Below are positions 9,084-19,169 of a stretch of 64,000 bases of DNA, one piece after another; the first letter of the stretch is position 1, and each line of letters opens with the position of its first letter. A program made the translations under genes and the position numbers. The stretch lies in NCBI RefSeq assembly GCF_010993775.1, contig NZ_WOTO01000048.1:1-64000 (forward strand). The letters run 5' to 3'. The stretch comes from Fodinicola feengrottensis (lineage in GTDB: Bacteria > Actinomycetota > Actinomycetes > Mycobacteriales > HKI-0501). Under the pieces are notes generated by a model. The model made no database searches. It was given only the letters and a program-made list of their open reading frames with translations, and was not told where the DNA came from.

Positions 9084-10540
9084 CTACCCGCCGAACCACG
9101 TTCGCAGAGTGATCGTCAGATCGTCCGGTGAGGTGTCCTCCCAACAGACATAGCCATCCGGCCGTACGAGCACACTGCCAATTTCGTCGGACTCACCGGT
9201 GATGATGTGGACCCAGTCGCCCCACCGGGCGGCGGCATGAGCGAATGTGCTGTCCGGGCTCAGATCCAGCAGGACCGGTCGTCCACTGTGGAGCAACTCG
9301 CGGGCCGCGACCGTGCCGTCGGGTGTACGAACTTTGGCCGGTGGCAGGAATTCGCCGCAGTCGTAGCGTACGTCCAGCGCCGTGATCATGGCGCCGAGGA
9401 ACTGGTTCACCTCGGGGATGTCCATCATCTCGGTGAAAAGCTCGCGGAGCGGGGTGACCTGCGGACTGGGGTTCATCAGGGCGACCTGGGCGCGGGTGTT
9501 GTGCAGCACGCCGGCCGCGACCGGCCGGCGCTCGGCGGTGTACGTGTCGAGCACTTCGTCGCCGGCCCAGCCCTGCAGCGTGGCGGCCAGTTTCCAGCCC
9601 AGGTTCATCGCGTCCTGAAGGCCGAGATTCAAGCCCTGGCCACCAAAAGGGGAATGGATGTGCGCGGCGTCGCCGGCGAGCAGAACTCGGCCGCGGCGGT
9701 ACGTGTCAACCAGCCGGGTGTTGTCGGTGAAACGGGACACCCACTGGGGTTCCGCGGGAATATCGACCGGCCGGCCGACCACTCGCGCCAGCGATGCGGC
9801 CAGCTCCGCCTTGGTCATCGGCTGGTCCCGGTCGGCCCTGTCCGTGGGCGGACTGTCGAACTCGACGGTCAGCACCCGCAGTGGCGTCACCTGGATCACG
9901 CCGCCGTCCAGCCGATGCCAGCCGGCGCCGGGGTTTTCCAGCAGCTCCGGCACTGCCACGTCGCCGAGCCGGCCGGTGATCGTGGGTTCGTGGCCGTCGA
10001 GGGGAAAGCCCGCGAGCGTACGAACGGTGCTCCGGCCGCCATCGCAGCCGACGAGGTAACTGGCCCGCAGGTCCGTGCGGCCGTCCGGGCCGATCACCGA
10101 CACGGTCACTTGGTCCGCGTCCTGGTGGAGACCGACGATCTCGTGTCCACGTAGGAGGGTCGCGCCGAGCCCGATGGCCCGCTGGGCGAGGAAATCCTCC
10201 AGGTCGGCCTGCTGGATCCCGAGGAAGCCGGCCTGGTTGGTGGGCAGCCGGTCCAGCCGGATCGTCCGGATGCCGGCGAAATGCGCCAGCGGAATGCCCC
10301 CCGCGCCCTCGCCTGGTACGACCGGAGCCGGCTGGACTTGCGCTCGGCCCGCGCCCGCAGCCCCTCGACCATCCCGCGCAGCTCCGCTGACTCCACCGTA
10401 CGCGGATGCAGCCCACCGGCCTTGGAAAAACCGGTCGACTCGGCCAGTTTCTCCACCACGGTCACGGTCACGCCGAACAGCCGCAGTTCGGCGGCCAGCA
10501 TCAGACCGACCGGTCCGGCCCCGGCGATGATGATCCTCAT
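9084..10540 (-). CDS. Class A FAD-dependent aromatic monooxygenase (frameshifted)
   Basis: The protein is about 485 residues in the PHBH fold of aromatic hydroxylases (RdmE/rifampicin monooxygenase/TetX-like group). It shows the N-terminal GAGPVGLMLA nucleotide motif, the DG motif VGCDGGRSTVR and the GD motif VLLAGDAAHIHSPFGGQGLN, then a C-terminal thioredoxin-like domain. It would hydroxylate a phenolic or polyketide substrate using NAD(P)H and O2. One frame change lies in a run of six C at 10297-10302; one more base restores QARARGGIPLAHFAG. The gene is divergent from a TetR regulator with two palindromic operators, so its expression is probably ligand-induced. Confidence 0.84.
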
Positions 10541-10547
10541 CAGATCT

Positions 10548-10561
10548 CCTTAACAAGTTAA
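10548..10561. promoter_or_regulatory. Palindromic operator 1 (TTAAC-AA-GTTAA)
   Basis: TTAACAAGTTAA with CC on the left lies eight bases upstream of the monooxygenase start codon. It is the inverse of the site at 10585-10600, which marks both as operators of the divergent TetR protein. This is inferred from position and symmetry. Confidence 0.65.
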
Positions 10562-10584
10562 ATGGCGTCTGTTGCCGATCGTTC

Positions 10585-10600
10585 CCTTAACTTGTTAAGG
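10585..10600. promoter_or_regulatory. Palindromic operator 2 (CCTTAAC-TT-GTTAAGG)
   Basis: Perfect seven-base arms sit seven bases before the TetR GTG start. The right arm includes the AAGG that would act as ribosome site, so bound repressor should also block its own translation start region. Confidence 0.7.
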
Positions 10601-10607
10601 TGTCAAG

Positions 10608-11254
10608 GTGGCGAGTGACACCGAGCGGGAGCCGCTGACCAGAGACCGGGTGGTCGTGGTCGCCCTCCGGCTGCTGGACGAGGACGGCCTGGAAAAGCTG
10701 ACTCTGCGGCGGATCGCCAAGGAGTTGGATGTGCAGGCACCGGCGCTTTACTGGCATGTGGCCAACAAACGCGCCCTTCTGGACTACCTGACCGACGCGA
10801 TGGTGGCCGGCGGTCTGGCCGGGCTTCGCGGCCGGAAGGCGGATGAGCAGTGGTGGCAGTGGCTGCATCGGGCCGCCGCGCTGCTGCGCGCCGTGGCCTG
10901 CTCAAACATCAGGACGGCGCGCGGGTGGCCGCCGGCGCCGACCTGAGCAGGGCCGCCGCGCTCGCGACCTGGCTGGACCAGACCGTCACGGTGTTGACCG
11001 ATGCGGGGTTCGACCTGCATGACGCGGTTTTGTCCGCAGGATCACTGATGAGCTTCGTGATCGGCCGTACGGCCGAGGAACAGTCGTTGCCGGACGGGAA
11101 AACGCTGCGAGATCTGCAGGACAGAGTGCGGTTGAAGGCGGTGGCTCGCGGCCTGGCGACCACCGACCGTCGGCAGTCAGCCGACGCGCGGGCCCGCCAG
11201 GCGGTGGGCATCTTCATCACCGGCCTGCGCACGATCCTGCGCGAGTCGCAGTGA
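10608..11254 (+). CDS. TetR family repressor with TetR-type C-terminal domain (frameshifted)
   Basis: About 215 residues. The N-terminal helix-turn-helix (LTLRRIAKELDVQAPALYWHVANKRALLD) belongs to the TetR(class)/ActII-like subgroup, whose C-terminal domain binds drug-like ligands. The frame changes near 10897; the continuation LLKHQDGARVAAGADLS matches the expected ligand domain and ends at 11254. The GTG start follows AAGG within the operator. It is divergent from the FAD monooxygenase, the usual arrangement for a substrate-induced detoxification or tailoring enzyme. Confidence 0.8.
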
Positions 11255-11351
11255 TGGTTTTCACTGTCGATTTCGATCCGTCCGGCTTTCAGGCTTGACG
11301 GCTGGCCGAAATATTGTGAGCCTGCGGGGGCCGAGGGTGGGAGGCGTGGCC

Positions 11352-12995
11352 GTGCGCGTGGGTGCTGCTCAGAAGTGGTCTTTCCGGTGGATTGCGGTCG
11401 TCGTGTCGCTGCTGGCATTGGTAGCTGGCACGACCGGCGCCGCTGGCGCGCCGCGAACCGCCGCGGGGACTTTTACCAATCCGGTGGTCACCAACCGGTC
11501 CGATCCGCACATCATTTCGTCGGGCGGAAAGTATTACTACACCTCGACGGACGGCTGCGCCGGCGGCTATATCTGTGTGTGGTCCTCGGCCACCCTGACC
11601 GGCCTGGGATCGGCGACCCGGTTCACGGTCTTCCAGATTCCCGGCTGTCCGGCCGCCAACTGCGCTGAGGTGTGGGCGCCGGAAATCCACTCGATCAATG
11701 GCGCTTTCTACATCTATTACACCGCCGGCGCCGGCTCCGCCCACCGGCTTTTCGTGCTCAAGGCGAAGACCAGCGACCCCACCGGCGCGTACGCGGAAGC
11801 GACCACTGGCGCCGCGCATGGCCAGTTAACCGAGTCCAGCGGGCTGTGGGCGATCGACCCGGATGTTTTCCAGACTTCGGACGGCAAGCTTTACCTGACC
11901 TGGTCCGGATGGCCGGACAGCTCCGGATCGGAGCAGAACATCTACCTCGCGCCCATGAGTGACCCGCTGCACGTGAGTGGCAACCGGGTGTTGCTGTCCC
12001 AACCGGACCGACCATGGGAAACCGCCGGGCTGAAGGTCAATGAGGGGCCGGTCGGTTTCCAACACGGTGGCAAGACTTTCATCACGTACTCCGGCAGTTT
12101 CTGTGGCACCGACAGCTATGCGGTGGGACTGCTGACGAACACCAGCGGCAATCTGCTCGATGCGGCTGGCTGGACGAAAACCGGTCCGATTTTCAAATAC
12201 CACAGTGGAGTGAAAGGTCCCGCGTCCTTCGTCCCGATTCGTACGGTCGACGGGGTCGAAGACTGGTTTCTGGTGCACTCCAACACGAACGCCTGCGACT
12301 CCGGCCGGGAGCTGCGGTTGCAGCGGCTTTATTGGGACACCGACGGAAGCCCGCTGCTGGGCTACCCGGTCGCCGACGGAGTTCCGTTGCAGGCGCCGTC
12401 GGGTGAGCTGGGTTCGACCGGCAGCCCCAACCCGTACAACCAGGGCTGGGGCGACGCGTTCGGCGATCTGGCCGAAGGCGTGAATGACGGCCGTTCGGTG
12501 GGAAGCTGGACCGTGACAAGTCCGGCTGGGGCGACCCTGACTTCTTTTGGTGGCGTTGGGTGGACCCGACTTTTCCGCGCTTCCAACCCGAATTACGAGA
12601 CATATCGAGTGACGGTCGATACGACATGGACCGGCACCGGGACCACGTCCGGCTTCCCGAAATACGGGATCTACGCGTCGTACGACGACCGGAACAACCA
12701 CGTCGAGGTTTTCATCGACCGCAAGAACAACGTGCTGGCGACCCACGCGGTTGTCCAAGGGACCGAGCAACCATGGCAGAATGCCAACCTGCCGGCCGGG
12801 TTCGATCCGACCGTGGCGCATCGGTTGAGCGTCCTCAAAACCGGCGCCTCGTACGAGTTTTCTCTCGACGGCACGGTGATGCAGCAACGCACTTTCTCCG
12901 GCACTTTCCCCGTGCTGCTCAACGGCCAGGTCGGCCTGGTCACCGAGGACAGCACGGCCGCCTACACCAACCTCGCCATCACCGATATGCGGTAG
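11352..12995 (+). CDS. Secreted glycoside hydrolase family 43 enzyme
   Basis: The gene is intact, about 547 residues. A signal peptide (RWIAVVVSLLALVAG, cleavage after a Gly-Ala stretch) precedes a five-bladed beta-propeller. The three GH43 acids are visible in RSDPHII (base), AIDPDVF (pKa modulator) and VNEGPVGF (acid). A C-terminal domain of about 170 residues from about residue 380 resembles a concanavalin-like beta-sandwich. GH43 enzymes remove arabinofuranose or xylose units from plant polysaccharides. GTG 11352 is chosen for its seven-base spacing from GGGAGG; GTG 11346 is possible. It overlaps the convergent aldolase gene by 17 bases. Confidence 0.85.
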   Translation: MRVGAAQKWSFRWIAVVVSLLALVAGTTGAAGAPRTAAGTFTNPVVTNRSDPHIISSGGKYYYTSTDGCAGGYICVWSSATLTGLGSATRFTVFQIPGCPAANCAEVWAPEIHSINGAFYIYYTAGAGSAHRLFVLKAKTSDPTGAYAEATTGAAHGQLTESSGLWAIDPDVFQTSDGKLYLTWSGWPDSSGSEQNIYLAPMSDPLHVSGNRVLLSQPDRPWETAGLKVNEGPVGFQHGGKTFITYSGSFCGTDSYAVGLLTNTSGNLLDAAGWTKTGPIFKYHSGVKGPASFVPIRTVDGVEDWFLVHSNTNACDSGRELRLQRLYWDTDGSPLLGYPVADGVPLQAPSGELGSTGSPNPYNQGWGDAFGDLAEGVNDGRSVGSWTVTSPAGATLTSFGGVGWTRLFRASNPNYETYRVTVDTTWTGTGTTSGFPKYGIYASYDDRNNHVEVFIDRKNNVLATHAVVQGTEQPWQNANLPAGFDPTVAHRLSVLKTGASYEFSLDGTVMQQRTFSGTFPVLLNGQVGLVTEDSTAAYTNLAITDMR

Positions 12996-13687
12996 CGCGG
13001 CGGACCCAATACTGCCAGCCGGCTTCGATTTGGCTGGGGGCCCAGCAGATCGGCGCCTTTTCCAGGCTTTCCTCGTCGCTGGTCCAATGCCGCACCTCAC
13101 CGGCGGACTGCGCGGCCAGTTGTACGGAACAGGCCCGTTCCAACAGAATCGCGGTCATCACCGCGTGCGCGGCATCGACACCGACGGCCACCAACCGTGT
13201 TGCGGCATGAGACACGCGCGGGCCGCGCCGAGATCCGCCGCCAAAGCCCGCCCCAGCTCAGCCGTCCGTACGAGATTGGCCGTCGCGGTGTGGCGTGGCA
13301 GCCCGTGCTCGGTAAAAACCACACGCGCGTCGTGGCTGAGTGGCCGCAGCGGCACGCCGAGCGCGCTGAAGGCGTTGACCGCGGCGGAATGCGTGTGGAC
13401 GGTCACATTCACCTCCGTACGGGCCCGCATCACCTCGGTGTGAATGGGAAACTCCAGATGCAGGTGTGGATCGCCAGCCAGCGGCTGGCCGTCCCAGGAC
13501 ACCAGCCCAGCCCGACCCGATCCGCGGTGATCTCTTCCAAACCCCAGCCGCGGGCTTTCATCCAGACACCGCGCCCCTGCGGGTCGCGCACCGCAAGGTG
13601 GCCCCACACCATGTCGCCCTGGCCGGCGGCGGCGAGAGCACGGGTCGCCAGCGCGGTCAATGTGGCGGTGTCATCCTCTGGTGGCAT
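12979..13687 (-). CDS. Class II aldolase/adducin family protein (two frameshifts)
   Basis: The reconstructed protein is about 236 residues. GDMVWGHLAVRDP near the N-terminus, the zinc-binding VHTHSAAV and FTEHGLP segments, and the C-terminal helix (AILLERACSVQLAAQ) follow the L-fuculose-phosphate aldolase/adducin-head fold. Such enzymes cleave or decarboxylate small hydroxy-acid or sugar-phosphate substrates with Zn. Frame changes occur near 13480 and 13210. No sugar-phosphate pathway partner is adjacent, so the substrate is unknown. Confidence 0.75.
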
Positions 13688-13745
13688 CAGACAGGTCCCT
13701 TCAGGCTGATTTTCGGCGCTGGCCGCCGACCTACAGTGAATCGTA

Positions 13746-14743
13746 ATGACCAGAATCGATGATTACCCGCAGGTGGCGTCACAACGCCGGCAACCGACCG
13801 GTGTCGGAAGGGTGCTGCGTGGACTTTTGCTTTTCTGCTGTGGGTTTTTGCTGTTCTTTACCGCGGCTCTGACCGCTGTCCGGCTGCTCGGTCTCGACGA
13901 CGGCACGTATCTCGCCTTGCCGATGGCCGGATTCCCGTACGCGGTGGCCGCCACCATTGTGCTCACGCTCGTGGTGCTGGCGGCCAGCGGGCGATTGCTT
14001 CTGGTGCTCGCGATCGCCCTGGTGGTCACGCAGCTCTTCCAAGTGGTGCCCCGATTCATCCCGCACAACACCACGGCCAGCTCGGTACGCCTGCGGGTGG
14101 CCGCCGCCAACACCGACGTGGGCAAGGCCGATCCGCAAACCATTATGGCGTTGGTACGGTCCGAGCAAATCGACGTGCTTTCGCTGGAGGAATTCACCGC
14201 GGCCGGTGTGCAGGCGCTCGACCGCGCAGGCATCGGGAAACTGTTGCCCTATCATGAGTTGCATCCCGAGATCGATTCCTCGATTTATTCCCGCTATCCG
14301 CTGGTCCTCAGTGGACTGCTGAAGGCCGCGACGAAATGGCAGCAGCCGACAGCGCAGATCATGGTCGGTGGTCGGACGGTGACCATCGTCGCGGTGCACA
14401 CGTACTATCCGCCGGGCGACCCGCAAAGATGGGCGCAAGATCTGCAGGCGCTCGGTGGGGCGGCGAAGACCGCCGGCAAGGACACCGTCTTTCTCGGCGA
14501 TTTCAATGCGACCCGACCCTCGACCATGCCACCATGCGCAACCTGCTGGCCGACGGGCTGATCGACAGCCACGCCGAGTTGGGCCGCGGCTGGGCGCCGA
14601 CCTGGCCTTCGGTGCTGCCGGTTTTCCAGCTGGACCACGTGTTGCACGGCAGCGGTCTGACCGCGGTCCGAGCCGGCGAGCAGACGATTCCCGGCTCGGA
14701 TCATCGAGCCGTCTTCGCCGAGCTCGCCCTTAACCAGCGCTGA
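13746..14743 (+). CDS. Membrane-anchored endonuclease/exonuclease/phosphatase family protein (frameshifted)
   Basis: About 330 residues. Three N-terminal helices (within residues 25-105) are followed by an EEP-type hydrolase domain with AANTDVGKAD, LSLEEFT, VHTYYPPGD, LGDFNAT and the terminal GSDHRAVF motif holding the catalytic Asp-His. The active domain should face outside. Frame is lost at 14510-14519, where CGACC is tandemly repeated; removing one copy gives DFNATLDHATMRNLLADG. Actinobacterial members are annotated as membrane-bound phosphoesterases of unknown substrate. It overlaps the convergent lyase gene by 14 bases. Confidence 0.78.
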
Positions 14744-15584
14744 TCGCGTCCGCTAGAGCCAAAATTCGCTCAGCATTGCGTATGTGCAGGTTCTCGATCA
14801 TCCGGCCGTCGACGGTGACCACACCACGACCTTCAGCCTGGGCTTGGGAGAAAGCGTCGATGATCCGCCGCGACTTTTCCACCTCGGCGTCTGATGGCGC
14901 GAAGATTCTGTTGCAGGGAGCGAGCTGGGAGGGGTGGATCAGGGTTTTCCCGTCGAAACCGAACTGCCGGCCCTGCAGGCATTCGGTCTCAAAGCCGTCC
15001 AGATCCTTGACGTCGTTGTAAACCCCGTCCAGGATCACCTTGCCCGCGGCGCGTGCTGCCAGCAGGCACAGAGACAACCCGGTGAGCAGCGGTGCGCGGC
15101 CGGGCACGTACTCGGCGTGCAGCTCGTTCGCCAAATCGTTGGTGCCCATGACAAGAACGGTCAGTCGCTCCGACGCGGTGGCGATAGCAGTGGCATTCAG
15201 CATCGCCTCGGGCGTTTCGACCATGGCCCACAACGCGATCCGGGACGACCCCAGCGAGCTTTCCAGGGCTCGTACGGCAGCGGCCGAGCTCACTTTGGGC
15301 ACCAGGATCGCGTCCGGCTGGGCTGCCGCCGCCGCCGCCAGGTCTTCGGCGTGCCACTCGGTGTCGGCGGCGTTGACCCGAATGGCGATTTCCCGCTGGC
15401 CGTACGCACCGGAGGAGGCGGCCGCGCACACGCGTTTTCGGGCCTCTGCCTTGGCATCCGGCGCGACCGCGTCCTCCAGATCGAGGATCAACGCGTCCGC
15501 GGGCAGGGTTTTGGCCTTTTCCAACGCACGCTCGTTCGCGCCAGGCATGTAGAGGACGGATCGGCGCGGTCGTACGGATGTCAC
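14730..15584 (-). CDS. HpcH/HpaI-type CoA-ester lyase (CitE-like)
   Basis: The gene is intact, 284 residues. RRSVLYMPGANERALEKAK at the N-terminus, LILDLEDAVAPDAKAEAR (metal-binding acids), AILVPKV, WAMVETPEA and FDGKTLIHPSQL are the ordered motifs of the citrate lyase beta-subunit-like family. Such enzymes cleave beta-hydroxyacyl-CoA esters, for example citramalyl-CoA or malyl-CoA, to acetyl-CoA and a keto acid. Its GTG start overlaps the TGA of the upstream lyase gene (GTGA), showing an operon. It is divergent from the aromatic meta-cleavage cluster. Confidence 0.85.
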   Translation of the reverse strand: MTSVRPRRSVLYMPGANERALEKAKTLPADALILDLEDAVAPDAKAEARKRVCAAASSGAYGQREIAIRVNAADTEWHAEDLAAAAAAQPDAILVPKVSSAAAVRALESSLGSSRIALWAMVETPEAMLNATAIATASERLTVLVMGTNDLANELHAEYVPGRAPLLTGLSLCLLAARAAGKVILDGVYNDVKDLDGFETECLQGRQFGFDGKTLIHPSQLAPCNRIFAPSDAEVEKSRRIIDAFSQAQAEGRGVVTVDGRMIENLHIRNAERILALADAISAG

Positions 15585-16645
15585 GCGTCCTCCTCGGAAG
15601 CCGCGTACGCCTTGGCCAGCTCGGGATCGCGTTCGGCCAGCGCGTCCGCCAACTCCGCGACCACCCGGCATTGCTTCACGCTCGCGTCGTCCTGCATTTT
15701 GCCGTCGATCATCACCGCGCCGGTGCCGTCGCCCATCTCCGCGATGACTCGTCGGGCCCACCGTACTTCGGCTGGGTCGGGCGAGAAAACCTTGCGGGCG
15801 ATGGGAATCTGCGCGGGGTGCAGGCTCCAGGCGCCGACGCAGCCGAGCAGGTACGCATTGCGGAACTGGTCTTCGCAGGCGACGACATCCCGAATATCGC
15901 CAAAAGGCCCGTAATAGGGCAGGATTCCGTTGGCGACGCAGGCATCCACCATCCGGGCGACCGTGTAATGCCACAAATCCTGTTGATAGGTCGTACGACC
16001 AGAGGTCAGGTCGTCGCCGATGGGGTCGGATCGTACGAGATAACCCGGATGGCCGCCGCCGACCCGAGTGGTTTTCATCCGCCGGCTGGCGGCGAGGTCG
16101 GCCGGCCCGAGCGAGAGGCCCTGCATGCGTGGGCTGGCGCCGGAAATCTCCTCGACGTTGGCGACGCCAGTGGCGGTTTCCAGGATCGCGTGTACGAGGA
16201 TGGGCCGTTCGATGCCGGCTTTTGCTTCCAACTGAGCCAACAGCCGGTCAACGTAATGAATATCCTCGGCGCCTTCGACCTTGGGCACCATGATGACGTC
16301 CAGTTTGCCGCCGATCGCTGGTACGAGCGTGAGCAGATCGTCCAGCGCCCAGGGCGAATCGAGGCTGTTGATCCGGGTCCACAGCTGCGTATCACCGAAA
16401 TCGGTCGCTTTGCCGATGTCGACCAGCCCGCTGCGGGCGGCTTCCTTGTTGCTGGCCTGGACGGCGTCCTCCAGGTTGCCCAGCAGCACGTCGACCTTGG
16501 GCGCGAGGTCCGGCACCTTGGCGGCCATCTTCGGGTTGCTCGGGTCGAAGAAGTGGATCATCCGGGACGGCCGGAACGGGATCTCCCGGACCGGCGTCGG
16601 GGCGCCGACGGCCAGCGGCCGGAAGAAGTCCTTCGCCGAGCGCAT
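15581..16645 (-). CDS. Second HpcH/HpaI-family CoA-ester lyase (malyl-CoA lyase-like)
   Basis: The gene is intact, 354 residues, longer than its downstream neighbour. SRMIHFFDPSNPKMAAKVP, LLGNLEDAV, RINSLDSPW, VPKVEGAEDI, VHAILETATGVANVEEI and the C-terminal GAWSLHPAQIPIA resemble the Mcl-type lyases that act on malyl-CoA or methylmalyl-CoA. The ATG at 16645 follows GGGAGG. It is the first gene of a two-gene operon and is divergent from the FAH-RraA gene; the shared promoter region carries a TTCG-TACA-CGAA palindrome. A role in finishing aromatic-ring degradation products is inferred. Confidence 0.8.
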   Translation of the reverse strand: MRSAKDFFRPLAVGAPTPVREIPFRPSRMIHFFDPSNPKMAAKVPDLAPKVDVLLGNLEDAVQASNKEAARSGLVDIGKATDFGDTQLWTRINSLDSPWALDDLLTLVPAIGGKLDVIMVPKVEGAEDIHYVDRLLAQLEAKAGIERPILVHAILETATGVANVEEISGASPRMQGLSLGPADLAASRRMKTTRVGGGHPGYLVRSDPIGDDLTSGRTTYQQDLWHYTVARMVDACVANGILPYYGPFGDIRDVVACEDQFRNAYLLGCVGAWSLHPAQIPIARKVFSPDPAEVRWARRVIAEMGDGTGAVMIDGKMQDDASVKQCRVVAELADALAERDPELAKAYAASEEDA

Positions 16646-16762
16646 GCTGCCTCCCGTGTGGCGGATCGGTTGGAGGGTCACTTTAAGGCCAGCGCGGCCG
16701 GCAGGCTCCCGACGGTGAGAAATGCAACGCTGACAGGGGGCTCCGGGAACGTCATATATGAT

Positions 16763-16774
16763 TTCGTACACGAA
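16763..16774. promoter_or_regulatory. Palindrome TTCG-TACA-CGAA in divergent promoter
   Basis: A short inverted repeat lies 17 bases before the FAH-RraA start codon, next to a GAGGAGG ribosome site, in the 145-bp region between two divergent operons. It is a candidate operator. No regulator gene is adjacent. Confidence 0.4.
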
Positions 16775-16790
16775 GCTGAGGAGGTCGCGC

Positions 16791-18237
16791 ATGCAGGATC
16801 CGGTCAGCGCCGCCCTGGGCAGTCGCCCGGGCGCGATCGTCGCCGTGCACGTCAACTACCCCAGCCGGGCGGCCCAGCGTGGCCGGACGCCGGCGCATCC
16901 GTCGTATTTCCTGAAACCCGTCTCGTCACTCAGCGCCACCGAACAGCCGCTGGTACGTCCGCAGGGCTGCGAGCTGCTCGGCTTCGAGGGCGAGATCGCG
17001 CCTGGTCATCGGTCGTACGACCCATCGCGTCACGCCCGAGCAGGGCTGGGCGGCTGTACGCTGGGTGACCGCCGGCAACGATGCGGGCGTCTACGACATG
17101 AGGTACGCCGACCGCGGTTCGAACGTCCGATCCAAAGGCGGTGACGGCTTCACGCCGCTCGGTGTGGAGCTGCTGCCGGCCGAGAAAGTGCGGCCTGACC
17201 GGTTGTGGATCAGGACATATCTCAACGGCGAGGTTGTTCAGGACGACACCAGCGAGGGTCTCTTCTTCGGCTTCGGCCAGCTGGTCGCGGACCTGTCCGA
17301 GATGCTCACGCTGCAACCCGGCGACGTGATCCTGACTGGCACGCCGGCCGGCGCGAGCGTCGCGCAGCCGGGTGATGTCGTCGAGGTGGAAGTCGGCAGT
17401 CTCGACGATCCGGCGCTGACCACTGGCCGGTTGCGCAACCGGGTGGTCGCCGGCGACGGGCCGGTCGGTACGTACGGCGCGCCGCCCAAGGCCGATGACA
17501 CGACTCGCGCCGAGGCGTACGGGCAACCCGCGAAGGGTCTGGATCCGGCCGTACGAGCCCAGCTGTCGTCGGTCAGTGTCGCGACTTTGAGCGCTCAGCT
17601 CAGAAAACGCGGCCTCAACACGGTGTCGATCGATGGCGTACACCCCCTGCGGCCGGGCAGCAAAATGGTCGGCACCGCTCGTACGCTCAGATATCTGCCG
17701 CTGCGCGAGGATCTGTCCGACTCTCGCGGGGCCGGCTTCAACGCCCAAAAACGCGCCATTGAGGCGGTCGGTGCTGGTGAGGTGCTGGTGATGGAGGCAC
17801 GTGGCGAGGCCGGTTCGGGCACTATCGGGGATATTCTCGCTTTACGCGCGCAAGTCCGTGGCGCGGTCGGGATCGTGACCGACGGCGGCGCCCGCGACTC
17901 GGCCACCCTGTCCACATTGGATATTCCGGTTTTCGCCGGAGTGGCCCATCCCGCGGTGCTTGGTCGTCGGCATGTGCCGTGGGAGACCGATGTGGCGATT
18001 GGCTGCGGCGGCGCGCTGGTCGAGCCGGGTGACGTGATTGTCGGCGACGACGACGGGGTTTTGGTCATTCCGCTGGCCTTGGCCGCCGAGGTGGCCGCCG
18101 ACACGGTTGAGCAGGAGCGGCAGGAGCGGTTCATCGTCGAGCAAGTACAGGCCGGAAACTCGGTCAAGGGGCTCTATCCGCTCGGCAAAGACTGGAAACC
18201 GGCGTACCAGCAGTGGCTGGAAGGTGGCGGGAAATGA
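16791..18237 (+). CDS. Fumarylacetoacetate hydrolase-like/RraA-like fusion protein (frameshifted)
   Basis: The reconstructed protein is about 481 residues in two domains. Residues 1-240 are a FAH-type fold: the metal acids lie in GFEGEIALVIGR, with GGDGFTPLG and LTGTPAG further on. This group contains the HpaG isomerase/decarboxylase. Residues about 250-480 are an RraA/HMG-aldolase-like fold with VTDGGARD, which in the aldolase relatives binds metal and pyruvate. One extra C at about 17000 breaks the first domain; without it the frame runs ALVIGRTTHRVTPEQGW. The gene overlaps the DapA-type aldolase gene by ATGA. I infer decarboxylation/hydration and perhaps retro-aldol cleavage in homoprotocatechuate catabolism. 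Confidence 0.78.
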
Positions 18238-19168
18238 AGTTTCGCAGTGATCCCAGCACGATCAGGGGCTCGATCGCGCCGGTCGTGACGCCTTTCACCG
18301 CCGAGGGAGCGGTGGACACCAACGGCCTGCGCAACCTGATCCGCTGGCAGCTGGCGAACGGATCGCACGGGATTTCGCTGGGTGGCTCGACCGGCGAGCC
18401 GAGCGCGCAGACGATCGCCGAGCGGGCCGCCGGAATGCGAGCCGCCGTCGAGGAAATTGGTGATGCCGTCCCGTTCGTACCAGGGACCGGATCGGCCAAG
18501 CTGGACGAAACCTTGGAGCTGACCGGCATCGCGCGAGAAGTCGGCGCGGACGCCGTACTGATTATCACGCCCTATTACGCACGGCCCACCCAGGAAGCGC
18601 TCTACCAGTGGTACGCGACCGTGGCGCGGGAATATCCGGACCTGCCGGTCATCGTCTACAACGTGCCATCTCGTACCGCCGTGGACATCGCGCCAGAGAC
18701 GGTGGCCCGGCTGTTCCGCGATTTCGACAACATTGTCGGCATCAAGGAAACAACCAAGGACTTCGAGCACTTCTCTCGGGTACTTTACGCGGCCGGGCCG
18801 GAGTTGTTGGTGTGGTCGGGAATCGAGCTGCTGTCGCTGCCCTTGATGAGCCTCGGTGGCGTTGGTTTCGTTTCGGCGGTGGCCAATCTCGCGCCGGCCG
18901 CGGTGGCCCGAATGTATCAGGCCTGGGTGGAGGGCGACTTCGCGACCGCCCGCGACCTGCATTTCCGGCTGCACCCGCTGGTCGATTTGCTCTTTGTCGA
19001 GACCAATCCAGCGCGGCCAAGTGGGTGTTGGAGCAGCGCGGCCTGATCGCCTCCGGCTATGTCCGGCCGCCGCTGATCGCGCCGACCGAGCCGGGCCTGG
19101 TGAAAATCAAACAGCTGCTGGCGCTGGGCGAGGACCTGCTCAGCCCGCTCCTTGACGAGAAGGCCTGA
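18234..19168 (+). CDS. DapA-family class I aldolase (frameshifted near C-terminus)
   Basis: The protein is about 311 residues, of the dihydrodipicolinate synthase/N-acetylneuraminate lyase family. The GSTGEPSAQT phosphate-like loop, catalytic tyrosine VIVYNVPSRT and Schiff-base lysine VGIKETTKDF are intact. The frame changes at 19011-19016, where CG is repeated; removing one copy gives NPAAKWVLEQRGL. It lies between the FAH-RraA and hpaE-like genes, so it is more likely a catabolic pyruvate aldolase than lysine-biosynthetic DapA. It is a candidate for the HpaI step that releases pyruvate and succinate semialdehyde. That role is inference. Confidence 0.8.
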
Positions 19169-19169
19169 G

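Noticed and set aside
18234..19168. Lysine-biosynthetic dihydrodipicolinate synthase
   Set aside because: The family is right, but the gene is embedded and translationally coupled in a catabolic aromatic operon with no lysine genes.
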